Translations under genes and position numbers: made by a program
Source: Ectobius pallidus
Lineage: Eukaryota; Arthropoda; Insecta; Blattodea; Ectobiidae
Direction of reading: 5' to 3'
DNA: 64,000 bases
Assembly (NCBI GenBank): GCA_964059195.1
Contig: CAXKWD010000005.1
Span: 148,023,265 to 148,087,264 of the forward strand
In this document: positions 24,360 through 35,564 of the stretch, in pieces
Position numbering within the stretch: position 1 is the stretch's first letter
How the letters are laid out: every line of letters begins with the position of its first letter
Notes under the pieces: model-generated
Told to the model about the DNA's origin: nothing
Databases searched by the model: none
What the model saw: the letters and a program-made list of their open reading frames with translations, nothing else

Positions 24360-24950
24360 GAACTGTAAAGTCTGGTAAAAATTGATCAGATAATTTAGAT
24401 TTAAATAACATTTATATAATAGGGGTTGCAACATTTAAGGAGTGGTTTCATCCAAATAAACTTTGGTTAAAATTTTCTCTTGATTCAATAGGTTCTTGGT
24501 ATAAAGTCTGATAAAATTGGTCAAAGGATGAAGAAAAATATATATCACAAAATAGGGGTGAAAGATCTACAATGTAGTTTGTTCCAAAATTAGTTTTCCT
24601 ACCATTTTCTCTTGATTCTATACGTTCTGTGTACAAAGTCTGTTAAAAACACGTCAAGAATGTAGATCTAAATTTTGGTGGTGTAATAGGGGTAGAAACA
24701 TTTAAGGGGTGGCTTCTTCCAAAATTAACTTCGCCTAATTTTTCTCTTGTTTTTATAGGGTCTGTGTGTAAAGTTTGGTAAAAATCGTTCAAAGAGTGTA
24801 GACTAGTAAAAAGATCACAAAGTAGGGATTGAACATTTCGCAAGGGGTGTTTTTTTCGAGAATGATTGTCTCGTAGAATTTTTACTTGATTCCACAGGGT
24901 ACATGTGTAACATTTTGTAGACATTGGTCAGAAAATGTAGATTTGTGGGC
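24360..24950. repeat. degenerate ~137-bp tandem repeat, about 4 units
   Basis: Anchor words recur at regular spacing: 'ggtaaaaattgatca' (24372), 'tgataaaattggtcaa' (24509), 'tgttaaaaacacgtcaa' (24639), 'ggtaaaaatcgttcaa' (24776) and 'tagacattggtcag' (24914). 'ataggggt..aacattta' and 'tttctcttgatt' follow the same period. On the minus strand the units give a repeated peptide like 'FYQTLYQEPIESREN', open in two stretches (24448-24636 and 24643-24924). The units differ by perhaps 25-35%, so the array is old. Confidence 0.75.
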
Positions 24951-24999
24951 CTATAGAGAAAATATTAGCCTACTCATGGGGGTTGAAAATAAGGGAAGG

Positions 25000-25900
25000 A
25001 GGGTGTGCCGTCGTTCTATCCGCAGGGCATGATTTACATTAATTATTATGTACAAGAAACAAATTTCGAGGTTTTCACGAGGTTTAAGAGCTTTTTCACA
25101 TCATGTGCCGGGCCTTGTAATGTGAGTAGATCTGGCATCAGTGCGCTGCATAAGACCAATACTGTTTTTTAAGGTTGGGACGGTCTATAGCCAGCTAGCC
25201 CCCGGGTTCGCCAGGAATATTGGTGTATGCCCTTGAGGGCGTAGCTAGCCCCCACATAATGTTATATTTCATCACATACGCACATGGTGTTGATTAAGCA
25301 AAACATTGGAATACGTTACAGTAGTGTGTTTATACATCTCCAATATCAAGTTGCATCATTCTTCGAGCTTCAGCCTGTGTGTCACACCGGTTCTAATGGA
25401 ATCATGCCCCTCCTCTGATACTGCCATCACGCCCCTCAGACCAAACCATGACCACGATAAAGTAAGTGACTCGCACCATAGTTGTCCATTAAAATTTCCA
25501 TACGCCAAAAACCGTGGCGCTACCTGTACCTACGACAGAGGTAGAGAAATTGAAACCAAGTTTGCCGAATGGGAGAAAAGAAGGTAAATTATTGGGGAAC
25601 ACCTTGCTTCCTCATATGAGTCATAGAAAGGGAGGGAGTTAATTATTGATAGCAAACAGCAGTCCAGGAGGACCTGCTATCACATCACACAGATTAAATC
25701 ACGTGATTAGTATCGATCACTATGTTATCTGTCGAGTCGAGACGAAGGAAGGGTCAGGGACGCGTGTGAGTCACGCTCGCTAATTTCTCTCCGAGTGACG
25801 TAATCAAGAGGGCGACACGAAGCTAACGACCACGTTGCATAATGAATATGTTATCTTTGTATTCTGATATTATGACCATCTTTATACTGCAAGCCAGGTA
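25000..25900. other. unassigned, moderately GC-richer DNA
   Basis: The phrase 'cgccaggaatattggtgtat', then 'cccttgagggcgtagcta', near 25210-25245 echoes 24315-24355, so a repeat spans or flanks the tandem array. A 93-codon frame at 25306-25587 has no recognised domain. Confidence 0.35.
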
Positions 25901-25906
25901 TATGCA

Positions 25907-26936
25907 GGCCCCGATCATTTTGCACCCTGGGCAAAGTTTTGTATAATCGCCCCTTTCGTATTTTTTTCTTTTATCCCCACCCATCCAACCCCAGAGTTAT
26001 TGTTTTATGGTGAAGTTTGGGGTTTACCCAAGTATCAAGCAATAGTAGTCCAATATAATGTTTTCATTGCGAAAATGCATCATTGCTATTGTAGTTTCAT
26101 TTACAAAAAAGAATCTACAGACTCTAAATATATTTGTAATGAGTTGACGATATTACATATAACTTATATACAATATTGTAATATAGTTAATCTTTGAAAT
26201 TTAACAAAATATTTAACATACTTGATAATTTTGAAACACAGGCTAAATCGTGTTCGTATCATGTTAATATTATTTTTAAAACTCCCCCTCAAAAAGTTGC
26301 CGCTCAAATTAAAAGTTCTTTTCTTTCTAGAATAAAATTAACTGCGTTTTGCCCTCGTAATTTCATTCACAGAAAATGTTGCTTTGAAATCTAAAAATAT
26401 TTTTATTAAGTTATGTAATATATGTATATATAATATAATATACAATATAATATAATATATAATATAATATGTAAATATAATATATTTAATATGTTTATGA
26501 AAAATTTAATATGTATATATTTTTGAAATTTTACAAAATAACTTATTTAAAATATTTGATATTTTAAATTATATTTAATAATGTTCATATAATGTTAATA
26601 TCATAACAAAATTTCACTCTCAAAAGTTTGCCGCCCAAATTATTGTTATTTTTTTAATAAAAGTAATCACTTTATGTGAAAATTGCATGATTGCTCTCGC
26701 AATTTCATTTAAAAACAATTTCCTAAAAAATCTCAAATATTCCTGATAGACCTACATATTCAGTTGATCTTCGATATTTTACAAAAATATTTTATTTATT
26801 TGTTAATTTTTAAACATAATATGCTAAATAATGTTTAATTATGTTCATATTATTAAACAATCCCCCTCAAAAATTTTCCGCCCATTCTAGGTTTGCCGCC
26901 CTGGGCAAATCCCAATCTGCCCACTTATAAATCAGA
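25907..26936. mobile_element. probable old hAT-type element (about 1 kb)
   Basis: The left end reads CAGGCCCCGATCATTTTG and leads into 'caccctgggcaaag'. The right end, inverted, reads GGCTCTGATTTATAAG and leads into 'gggatttgcccagggcgg'. The flanks ggtatatg and ggtgtatg match at 7 of 8 bases, fitting an 8-bp TSD. The interior is AT-rich and has no transposase. The ends are imperfect, so the call is moderate. Confidence 0.5.
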
Positions 26937-27164
26937 GCCGGGTGTATGAATAAAAATGTGACTTATCTAACAAAATGGCTAGCCATTAAAAATATACGAG
27001 GCACTAAAAATGGATCTTTCGTTATTAACATACTTTTATTAACATATCAAAGATTTTAACATTTTATGAGCATTATATGCTTTTAGAAATATATTCATGG
27101 AACTATATAATATTGTTTCAGTTAACATTATATGAGAATATTTTAGGAGAAAAATTCTTCTGAC

Positions 27165-27232
27165 ACTGGGACTCAAGCCCTTGACCTTTGGCTTTCCATG
27201 TCAATGCTCTACCAGCTGATTTAGTCAGAGTT
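27165..27232 (-). repeat. tRNA-like SINE head
   Basis: On the minus strand an A box (TCAGCTGGTAGAGC, 27206-27219) and a B box (GGGCTTGAGTCCC, 27168-27180) sit at normal tRNA spacing. The acceptor arm does not pair, so this is a tRNA-derived repeat or tRNA pseudogene, not a tRNA gene. Confidence 0.55.
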
Positions 27233-27544
27233 CGATTCACAGATGGAATCTCTCTATGATTGATTCACCTTAATGGTCGACCTCACATAATACATTAACG
27301 TCATATCATACAGTATTGTGAGGATGTGAGGAACGCTATTTTTTTGTTTTTTGTTTGTGACCGGGCTCCACTGTTACTGCACAGTAACATTTAAGATGTA
27401 GATATGTATTCATGTAACTACAGAATATTGTTGCTGTTGAACATTACACAAAGTCTCAAAATCCCTAAATCAGTATGCCTCATAATACTGTATACGACGC
27501 AAATGCATTTTCTCAACTAAATCTCAGCTGTCGATTGTTATAGT

Positions 27545-28182
27545 TAGGGATCGGATTTTTAGGTTTTTAAAAACACTGATTTAGGTTTTCCATTAGGAGA
27601 AATAGTTTTTTTTTTTTAGGTTTTTTATCCAAAATATAGTTTTCGGATAGAATTTGAATGTGCTACATAGGATTCAATAATCATTAACACGTCTTCTTAA
27701 AACGCAGTGTGACCACTCAATGTGAATAACAAGACAGTACTAAAGGTAAACAAACGCTTTAAAACGCAGAATTCTATACCCTTGTTCATACATGGCAACA
27801 ATGGTTGTTCGTACGAATATTTTAAAAGGAATACGCCGGTACTCTACACTTCCTCTCTTGATACTGTCCATCCTAGACGACAATGGGTTGAACGAAACGC
27901 TGGTGGTATTAATTTCAACCCGACAAAAATTATTGTCTCTCCGCAAAATATCAATTCCTCAACTGACAAGAAAAAAAGACAAAAAAGTAGCCTAAATTAG
28001 ATATTTTAGGTTTTATATCCCGTTTAGGTATATTTAGGTTTTTATACCCCATTTAGGTATTTTTAGGTGCCACAGAATTAATGTGGGTGAATCCTACGGA
28101 CATGATTCGAAAAAGTGTATGAGCGCTTTTTGTTTTGGAAGCAAGGAAAAAAATAGGTAAAAACCTAAGAATCCGATCCCTA
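27545..28182. mobile_element. hAT-type MITE with perfect 8-bp TSD (638 bp)
   Basis: The ends are inverted: left TAGGGATCGGATTTTTAGG, right (read inward) TAGGGATCGGATTCTTAGG, 18 of 19 identical. Both flanks are GTTATAGT (27537-27544 and 28183-28190), an exact 8-bp TSD. Multiple TTTAGGT words form the subterminal regions. Overlapping frames of 67-92 codons in the middle have no transposase resemblance. Confidence 0.85.
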
Positions 28183-28212
28183 GTTATAGTACAGATTTGA
28201 ATCAGACTACTC

Positions 28213-28603
28213 CAGTGGCGTAGCCAGAAAATAATTTCGGGGAGGGTCGAAAGTGCCGGAGGGTTTAGGGGATATCACCCCCGGAATTTTTTTAAATATT
28301 AAACTAATAAAAATCACATCTTACGCTATTTTAGCACTGAAAAACTAGTTAGCAAATTTACTGTACTCTAAGACTTGCCAACTTAAACAAGCAATCGTTA
28401 CCTAAGTAATAACACTTATTATTTATAAGGAAAGTTAAATAACATATGGAACAGTGGAAATAATGGGCCTATATTTACATATTCAGTACTTTATTATTAA
28501 ATAAAATAATTAAATATTTGACAAAATGGAGCTTAATTAACTACAGGACTAATCTAATACTAAAATAGAATTTTAGGTTTTGATCCCATTCCCTACGCCA
28601 TTG
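28213..28603. mobile_element. hAT-N2 MITE (391 bp)
   Basis: TIRs are CAGTGGCGTAG and, inverted, CAATGGCGTAG. The flanks gactactc (28205-28212) and aactactc (28604-28611) match at 7 of 8 bases. Its core ('cttacgctattttagcactg', then 'aaaaactagttagcaaattt') is also found inside both hAT-N1 copies (near 56290-56340, and inverted near 35055-35115). Confidence 0.8.
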
Positions 28604-28889
28604 AACTACTCATATATTATTCTGTTTCTAATAATTTGAACTTTATTTGTGGAATTAAATGCAACTTGTACACTTGAATGATTTAGATGAATGTACTAGC
28701 AATCAAATGGTTCGTACATTTATAGTATAGGCTACTATTTTAGCAGATCCCCCCGGTTTCGCCCACAATAATTAATTGGAAGATTAAAAATTAAGAGTAA
28801 AATAATTAAAACATATTTATTAATATTTTGCATGCGAAACATTCATAGGCCTAAACTAAACGATTAGACCTAATGATTAATGAAACAGC

Positions 28890-29475
28890 TAAAAATCCGG
28901 CATTAGAGTGAATTCCACGATTAGAAAGCCGCAGCAGAAAAAAAAACCTCAGATTCGAGTGCCCTGGGCCAGAAAACCGCCGCTTGGTGAGTTCCGTCCA
29001 AATCGATCAATGTTCGCCCATTTAGGCCTATATTCATTATCCCTCTTACGTGTAGTTTGAAAATTTCAGATATCTGCGTACCTTGACATTATAAACAAAT
29101 GAACCGACCAGCGTGGGTTTACAACATTCAAGTGATCGCGATGCTTTTATTTCCAAGGTATGACAAAAATAGGCAAAGCCACCTGCGATTGATTTAACAA
29201 TTGGAATGTATTACTGAAAACTGATGCTTCGAAAGCAAAAAAAAAAATAATAATAATAATAATATATGCATGTTTTGTGCCCTTAACTCATAACTCGCGA
29301 ACGAAAGCGAAAATTAATAATCCGGCTTCGAGGTGCATTCGCCCACCCTTCCGTCCATCTATGTTTAAAATTTCAGATCTCTGCGTTCAGTACATTTCGC
29401 TGGGCATCGCGCACAGACAGAAAGACAAATACTATTATTATAGATACAGTATTTCAAAGTACTCGCGTTATCTAT
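28890..29475. repeat. pair of related dispersed-repeat blocks
   Basis: Two blocks (about 28890-29090 and 29290-29475) share 'ttaataatccggc'-like starts, 'cgcccac..tccgtcca', 'aaaatttcagat.tctgcgt' and related words in the same order. The second ends in 'gcgcacagacagaaagacaa' and an ATT-like tail. The class is unknown. Confidence 0.45.
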
Positions 29476-30329
29476 GAGGACAAGCTGTTCTCGCTTGTTT
29501 GGACTGGAGCGCTGCCTCAGATAGAATCAGCACAGTACGTTGACTCCTCCTCTTTCATTTCCTCTCATTGTTCCCACCACGCCCGGAGAATCTCATCTCG
29601 ATGAAATTCTCAACACATCGCCTCAAACAGCAGCATTGCAGTACAGCATATCTAGAGTACGAAATCGCCTGATCAATACAGAAAACGGTCTGTTCACTTT
29701 TTAAAATCCTGGCAGTATTTTCGTAAAACTGGGTTTTATATAGACCAGCGTTTCTCAGTGGCGTAGGAAGGGGGGTGCGGGCCGCCCCGGGTGCCATCAC
29801 ACGGGGGGTGACAAAATAAAAATGTGTCTTTGTAAGTAAAAAATCGCTCAAGGGAATTTAAAGAAATAGTAATAATATTTAAAACAATTATATAAGCTTA
29901 ACAACTTTTAACAAGTCAACATGCATATTGAAACTTCTTTTAGTTTTAAATAAAGTTAACAAAGGTATTAAAACGCGGCTGAACTGGCCGCTGTGTAGAT
30001 ACGAACAATAATATAATGGTTAGAGGGAGGGGTGTTTATTTCTGCCGATGCTTGTCTCTGCAGTTTTATTAATTTAAATCAGACTTCAACAATTGGTGAT
30101 ATTTTATATCACTCAATCCGCAACCAATTCTACCCGCTGCGGCAGCCATGACTTTGACGAAAATAAACTTCGAACGTGAGTTTACTCCGAATTCTCCGGC
30201 AATCTAGATTTTGAACTGGGATGTGCGCAAATTTAAGAATACATTATTAATAATACAGTTCCGTAGAATAGTTACATTACTTGTTTATGACATTTATTAG
30301 GATCAACCTATAAAATAAAGATGTATAAT

Positions 30330-30960
30330 TCACATAACTTCCTCTGCCCAAATAAAAGTTAGCCTCCCCTTAAAAATAAGAGAAAGTTGTCGCCAATCTT
30401 CGTGTCACATCCCCAAAAGGTACCTAACCCAAATACAAAATTGTGTTTTCGTATGATTTTCCGCAGAGGCGTAACGAGGGGGGGTTTTGGGGGGTTTGAA
30501 CCCCCCCCCCCCCCATTGATAAAAAAAAAGGAACATTGTACAATTTTTTTAAGTCTGCTTATAAATTACTTAATACGAGTATAAAGCGTGGGAAGCTTAA
30601 AACTCGTTACTGTGCATCTTCATTTTTAAAATATTTCGGGGGAGGACTTCCGAGCCCCCAGACCTCCCTGATGTTATAATCCCCCTCCCCATATGGTCGG
30701 CCTGGTTACGCCTATGATTTTCGAGAAAACTTTCTTTATATAAAAATAAGGAAAACTTGTCTCCAATCTTCTGTTCACATCTTGAAAGGTACCTGACATA
30801 AATACAAAATTTTGTCCTTTTATCAAAATTCATCTTTCCAAAATTCGAGATTTCGCTTGGAAAACAAAATATAAAAATACAAAAAATCACTCAAAAAATA
30901 AAAATTTGCACAATTTCGGGAGTGTACTTTGGCCTAGATGTTCGCTTTATTAACGGTAAC
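30330..30960. repeat. dispersed repeat family X, copy 2, split by a MITE
   Basis: 'cttcctctgcccaaataaaa', 'aaaaataagagaaa.ttgtcgcc' and 'aacccaaatacaaaatt' precede the MITE at 30464, and 'attttcgagaaaac' follows it. The words match 63310-64000 in the same orientation and 35565-36090 inverted. A second run of 'tctccaatcttc..cacatcttgaaaggtacctgaca' after the MITE suggests a second partial copy. Confidence 0.55.
30464..30716. mobile_element. hAT-C MITE, copy 1 (253 bp), innermost of the nest
   Basis: The left end CAGAGGCGTAAC and the inverted right end CATAGGCGTAAC are 11/12 identical. The interior matches 58610-58973: G run, 'tttgaacccccc', 'ttacttaatacgagtataaa', 'gggaagcttaaaactcgtta', 'ccatatggtcggcctgg'. 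The flanks attttccg and attttcga are only partly alike, so the TSD is eroded. Confidence 0.75.
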
Positions 30961-31473
30961 ACCCACAATATGTCACTCAAGAAAGCAATGTATATAACGT
31001 ACTTTAGATTAATAATAATAGTAATATTATTATAATATAACCGTACAATGTACAATGTGCAGCATAATGTGCTTGATATGTATGTCTTTCCTTAATCCTA
31101 ACAAAATTAACTGAATTAGGTTAACTCTGTCTTATATGCACCATTGGTAGCAGTGGTTACAACATGGCGACAACATGGTAACTCTAATCGCTTTATGGAT
31201 GGTGATTCATGGTATGCCATGATTTCGGAGCTTAGTTTTGTTTTTATATAACAAAGTAATTATTACTAATTTTGCATAATCCGTTGAGTTTACGAGTTTC
31301 ATCAGATAAATTCGTTGCAGGTGCATCTATCGATAAACTCTTAAACTCTCATGGGATTACCTTTGAGTAACTTATCCAAAAAATAACACTTCCACCTTTT
31401 CATAATTTAAATGGGGGGGGGGGTGACAAGAAATTTTCCTCACCGGGTACCACCTAAGCTTGCTACGCCATTG

Positions 31474-31481
31474 GCGTTTCT
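31474..31481. other. hAT-B target-site duplication, right copy
   Basis: GCGTTTCT, identical to 29748-29755. It proves that hAT-B landed in the existing terminal repeat of hAT-A, which gives the order of insertion. Confidence 0.8.
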
Positions 31482-32153
31482 TAACCTATGTGAAGATGGA
31501 GCAGATGGTCCGCAGACATAATTAAATAAATATCATAAAGCAAGTAAAGAAGTAAACATTTTTCACATAAAATGGACACTAGATGTCAATTTTTTTTTTT
31601 AACTTTCGAAAAAAAAATACAGGTCCTATTGCAAGTTTCCTTACTTTTGCAGTTACGAACCACAGTTTGAAACCCCTGATGCACTGACGTCTATGGTTCC
31701 CTCTTTCATTCAAAACCCTGAAAAATAAAACTTTGTCGGAATTTGTTATTAGAGGCGCTCTCTTAAGAAGGGTTTTATTGTTGGAGGTGCCCGAGTGTCT
31801 GATATAGGTAAACTTGTGTTTTAATTCCTCATTATATTATCAAATTGGTAATAAATAATAAAATCTGTTCAAAATATAATTTTACTGTCAATAATTTACT
31901 TCCAATACAATAACTGTATTTTCGTCGAATTAAAAAAATGTATTTAGATTTAATTCGTTATAATGACCTACAATTAATACCCTAAATATTAAGAATATAG
32001 GCCTACATAAAGCCTACATTTAAAAATGGGATGTAAAATTAGGGGTCCGTAAAATTTTTTAGACATTTTAGAGGTCCTCGGGTTCAAAAAGGTTGAGAAA
32101 CGCTGACATAGACTAATCCATTCATACGACGCGTATTTGATATTGACCAATAA

Positions 32154-32250
32154 TAGGGTGACTATACGTCCCATTTTCAACGGGACAGTCTCTATTTTTA
32201 GGTTTGTCCCGGCCGACCCGTCGGTATTCCAAAAAAAGTCCCGTTTTTAT
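32154..32250. mobile_element. solitary hAT-type end
   Basis: TAGGGTGACTATACGTCCCA is a classical hAT terminus; 'acgggacagtctc' and 'tttgtcccggccgacccg' follow. No opposite end was found. It lies 50 bp beyond hAT-A. Confidence 0.45.
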
Positions 32251-32427
32251 ATTATAATTCTGCTAATAAACTCGATAATACTGTATAACATATGCTCTAC
32301 TTGTCGGACCGGCTCGTCATTTAAGCGAACTAGGCAGCCAACTAGGGCGGGAAATATTTAGAAACATTTAGGGCGGCATCATTTAGATTTTTAAAATGCA
32401 GAAAACTGAAGTTTTCCAGCAAGGGAA

Positions 32428-32600
32428 GTAATGTGGGTGCCACTTCTGAAATACTTTTTTCCAATAACTACCTCAACCTGCTGCCACCCTAATCCTCTTC
32501 GACCTGTCAAGCAGTGAATGGAAGGGTATTGGGCGTATTCAGACTTGTCTGCAGTGCAGTAAAATGTTGCCCAATACGTACCATAGCACGTTCATGTGCT
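32428..32600. repeat. dispersed repeat family V, copy 2
   Basis: 'gtgccacttctgaaatactt', then 'ctgctgccaccctaatcctc' and 'gggcgtattcagacttgtctg', matches 9973-10150. Confidence 0.65.
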
Positions 32601-33465
32601 GAAGGATACAGACCCAGTATAGGCAGGGAGAGCTTTATTAATCTTGGTAATAAGACTGTATATGCTGTTTTTAGGTAGATTTCGAAGAAAAATCTACCTA
32701 TTGCAATGGATACCATGTCATGATTTTCGAAAAATTCTCTCATATCTTTACGTTTCATGCTCCCCTAAGTACGAAACCACCGCCGCCGTAATTTTGAAGA
32801 TATTTGAACCAAATTTTAATATGTTATTTCTAGGCCCAATAGTTCGGACAAGTTCGTTAATGAGCAAAATTGGCCCAAGGGGGTGGTCGGGGGAGGGGGT
32901 TGAAATTTTTAAAAAAGTATATCTCGGCCCCTATGAAGTATAGAGGGAAACTTTGTTTGAATAAATTAGAGTACTCCCTATGGAGTTCACAGTGACACCA
33001 ACGATTCGGGGGATGAAAATTCGAAACTTTTGGAACCACGGCTTGTGGGGTATCGTTGAAAAGCTCTTGATGAGTACTCTACAAATCAATAAATAGTTTC
33101 TTGATAGCTCTCATATGACGCGAGATTTCAATGTTTGAAAATAATAACACTTAAAAGAATTATTATAATATCATAATTTTGTCTTGTTTAGCGGCTTTGC
33201 TAATTTTATTCATTGCTGATCTTGCGCACGGCCTCCCAGAATATTATATCCTATTCTTGTTGTCAAAACAAATGATTGTAGGCTCTTCGTCTTTACCGAA
33301 TTCAGTTCTTATTACTGCAGGTTTACCATGCCAAGGCTAAAGAAGAAGAGTGCTATGCAGCGACAATAAATTAAACCAAAAGCACTTCGAAATCTACCTC
33401 CGCCTGTAGGCCTGCCTAAAGGGATTTTTATTTATCAGTGTGTTTTGTAAATGAAAGAAAAAGTT
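32601..33465. other. unassigned intergenic DNA
   Basis: It contains G-rich words near 32878-32900 and several ~80-codon frames without recognisable domains. Confidence 0.35.
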
Positions 33466-33469
33466 TTTA

Positions 33470-33905
33470 CCTATGAATAGCTGGGTATATCACACAATTA
33501 TGGTAGCCTACTATAGGTACAGGAATGACTTACAATTATTTAAATGCAATTATAATAAAACACAGAAGACTTTTTACTACGGTATGTTTGTGTTAAGTCT
33601 TTTTAATGCACTTCCTGGATCTATACAACTACTGTATTACCTTTTAATCGATTTAAACTCAGAATAAAGAATTTACTTACAATTAGCAGCAATTGTGTAT
33701 ATGATTTTAATGATTTTTTTAATTATTAAGATCAGGAATCTAATTAATCGAGTAATTATGTATATAGCCTACTGTACGCTTAACGGGAGATTACCTATTT
33801 TTTTTAAATTTTCATTTGGACGATTGTAATATGCTTGATGTACTCAAGTGTTTCTGCAATAAAAATTATCTATCTATCTATCCATCTATCTATCCATCTA
33901 TCTAT
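33470..33905 (+). pseudogene. LINE 3' end with (TATC)n tail
   Basis: The frame near 33473-33667 gives 'NYNKTQKTFYYGMFV' and 'SLFNALPGSIQ', the 'QKTFxxxGxxLFNxLPxxI' signature of the C-terminus of jockey/CR1-like LINE polyproteins. It then degenerates. The 3' flank 'gtgtttctgcaataaaaatt' runs into a TATC/CATC tetranucleotide run (33868-33904), a common LINE 3' tail. Upstream reverse transcriptase is absent. Confidence 0.55.
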
Positions 33906-34570
33906 GATCCACTACAACCTCGCGCACATCCCTGGAGGTCGTTTATACACCAGTAATTTAAGGTGGAACTCCAGCCCTGGAATTAACGAGTATGAGTCAT
34001 GCGACAAACATACACCTGGGATCAATAAGCATTTATTAGTCATAGCAAGCAGCTTGTCAAATATTAACCCCGTCATGGAACCGAAGGATGACTCGATAGC
34101 TTGGGAGTTGCGTGCCTCAAGGAGACACCATGTGGGAACAGATGAAGCTGTCTCTTGAATAATGGCGTGGATAAGATTGCTCGACATTCCGAGAAAATAG
34201 ACAGTACTTCTAATAGACTAATTTGCTTCCATTGGTGAACCTTCATGCCCGAATCTGCATTAAAATTAAAATCGCACAACTCATAATTATGTTATACTAG
34301 CTAATTAGTAGATGTCTGCGGCTTTGCCCACGTTTATAATTCAATCACTAGATACTTTTTAATCACTTATTTTACAGCAAACCAGGGTTAATATTTTTTA
34401 CTGTATAATCTGAACAGTGTGGTTAATGAAACTGTAAACTGAAATGTTGATATCTTAAAACATTTCTTGGAATAAGAAACAACAAACAAAATAATAAAAA
34501 TCGAAAAAGTAAACGTATAACATTCAAAGAGAAGTACACATATTTTTACTTCCTCTGCCCGTACCATAGG

Positions 34571-35440
34571 CAGGGGTGCCCACGGGGGGGGGGGGGGGGT
34601 TAAGACGCAAAATGCGTCATTGAAATTTCTGGGGGGGGGGCAAAATATTATCGTTTTATGAATTTTCTGGGGGGGGGGTGAAAATTGTTGCAAAATTAGC
34701 GTTTTATGTGTTAAAAATAAAAACGGTAAAGTTTTATAACTTCAAAAGGTCTCTTCTAATTCTTTAGAAGTGAATAGTCAATAAATTAGCGAAGGGGGGG
34801 GGGCAGGGTGTTTGAACCCCCAAAAGTCAAAACCTAAAATTCTATATTTGTATTAAAAATATATATTTATTGAATTAAACAAGATTTGTTGGTGTTTCAA
34901 ATATGTTATAACAGTTATTTTCTTTTCATAACATAATGAGTAGGCCTATTATGTCCACTGTTCCATGTGTTATTAAACTTTTCTTATAAATAGTAATAAG
35001 CATTATAACTTAGGTAACAATTTCTTGTTTAAGTTGCCATGTCTTAGAGTATAGTAAACAAATTTCCTAACTAGTTTTTCTGTGCTAAAATAGCGTAAAA
35101 AGTGATTTTAATTAGTTCAATATTTAAACATTTTCTGGGGATGGACCCCCGACCCCCTTTATGGGGGGTATTTCAAAACCCCCCAGCACTTTCGATCCTC
35201 CCTGCAATTATTTTCTGGCTACATCATTCTTGCACTTATTAAATTATTAATATAATGTTACAAAGTGGCCCAAGTGACAAAAAATAAATTAATTTAAAAA
35301 ATTGCCCCCCCCAGAAAATATCATATGGGCGCCCTTGTCGACAGCCAATCAGGCTGGGGGGTGAACAGTTAAGTTTGGGGGTGAGCAATGAAGTTGGGGG
35401 GGGGGGTGAGTCATGAAGTTTTGGGGGGTGGGCACCCCTG
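34571..35440. mobile_element. hAT-N1 MITE, copy 1 (870 bp)
   Basis: Perfect 13-bp TIRs CAGGGGTGCCCAC (34571-34583 and, inverted, 35428-35440) are flanked by identical CCATAGG (34564-34570, 35441-35447). It has G-run-rich subterminal regions and a core related to hAT-N2. The second copy, at 55986-56961, lies in the opposite orientation. No transposase was found. A 7-bp rather than 8-bp TSD leaves a P-like origin possible, but the terminus is hAT-like. Confidence 0.9.
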
Positions 35441-35564
35441 CCATAGGTACTGGTACTATAGATAGAGGAAGTACTGTGTTCGACCCCCAAATTCAAAGTT
35501 GAATTATTAACATAAGTAGGCCTACACTTTTGAGATCCCTGAATCCAAAAATACTATTTCCGAA

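Larger units (their letters stand above)
29756..31473. mobile_element. hAT-B element nested inside the TIR of hAT-A (1718 bp)
   Basis: TIRs are CAGTGGCGTAG at the left and CAATGGCGTAG (inverted) at the right. Both flanks are GCGTTTCT (29748-29755 and 31474-31481), an exact 8-bp TSD made from the terminal repeat of hAT-A. Both subterminal regions carry G-rich 'ggggggtgaca' words. The interior holds family X sequence and a further nested MITE at 30464-30716. No transposase frame was recognised. Confidence 0.85.
29746..32105. mobile_element. outer hAT element (hAT-A), split by a nested insertion
   Basis: The left end CAGCGTTTCT (29746-29755) is interrupted by hAT-B and resumes at 31482 as TAACCTATGTG. 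The right end AAGGTTGAGAAACGCTG finishes at 32105. Inverted, the right end reads CAGCGTTTCTCAACCTT, matching the left. The flanks atatagac (29738-29745) and acatagac (32106-32113) agree at 7 of 8 bases. Without the insertion the element is about 630 bp. No transposase is visible. Confidence 0.8.

Noticed and set aside
24360..24950. CRISPR-like array
   Set aside because: The repeats are long, diverged and directly adjacent, without unique spacers, in a eukaryotic context.
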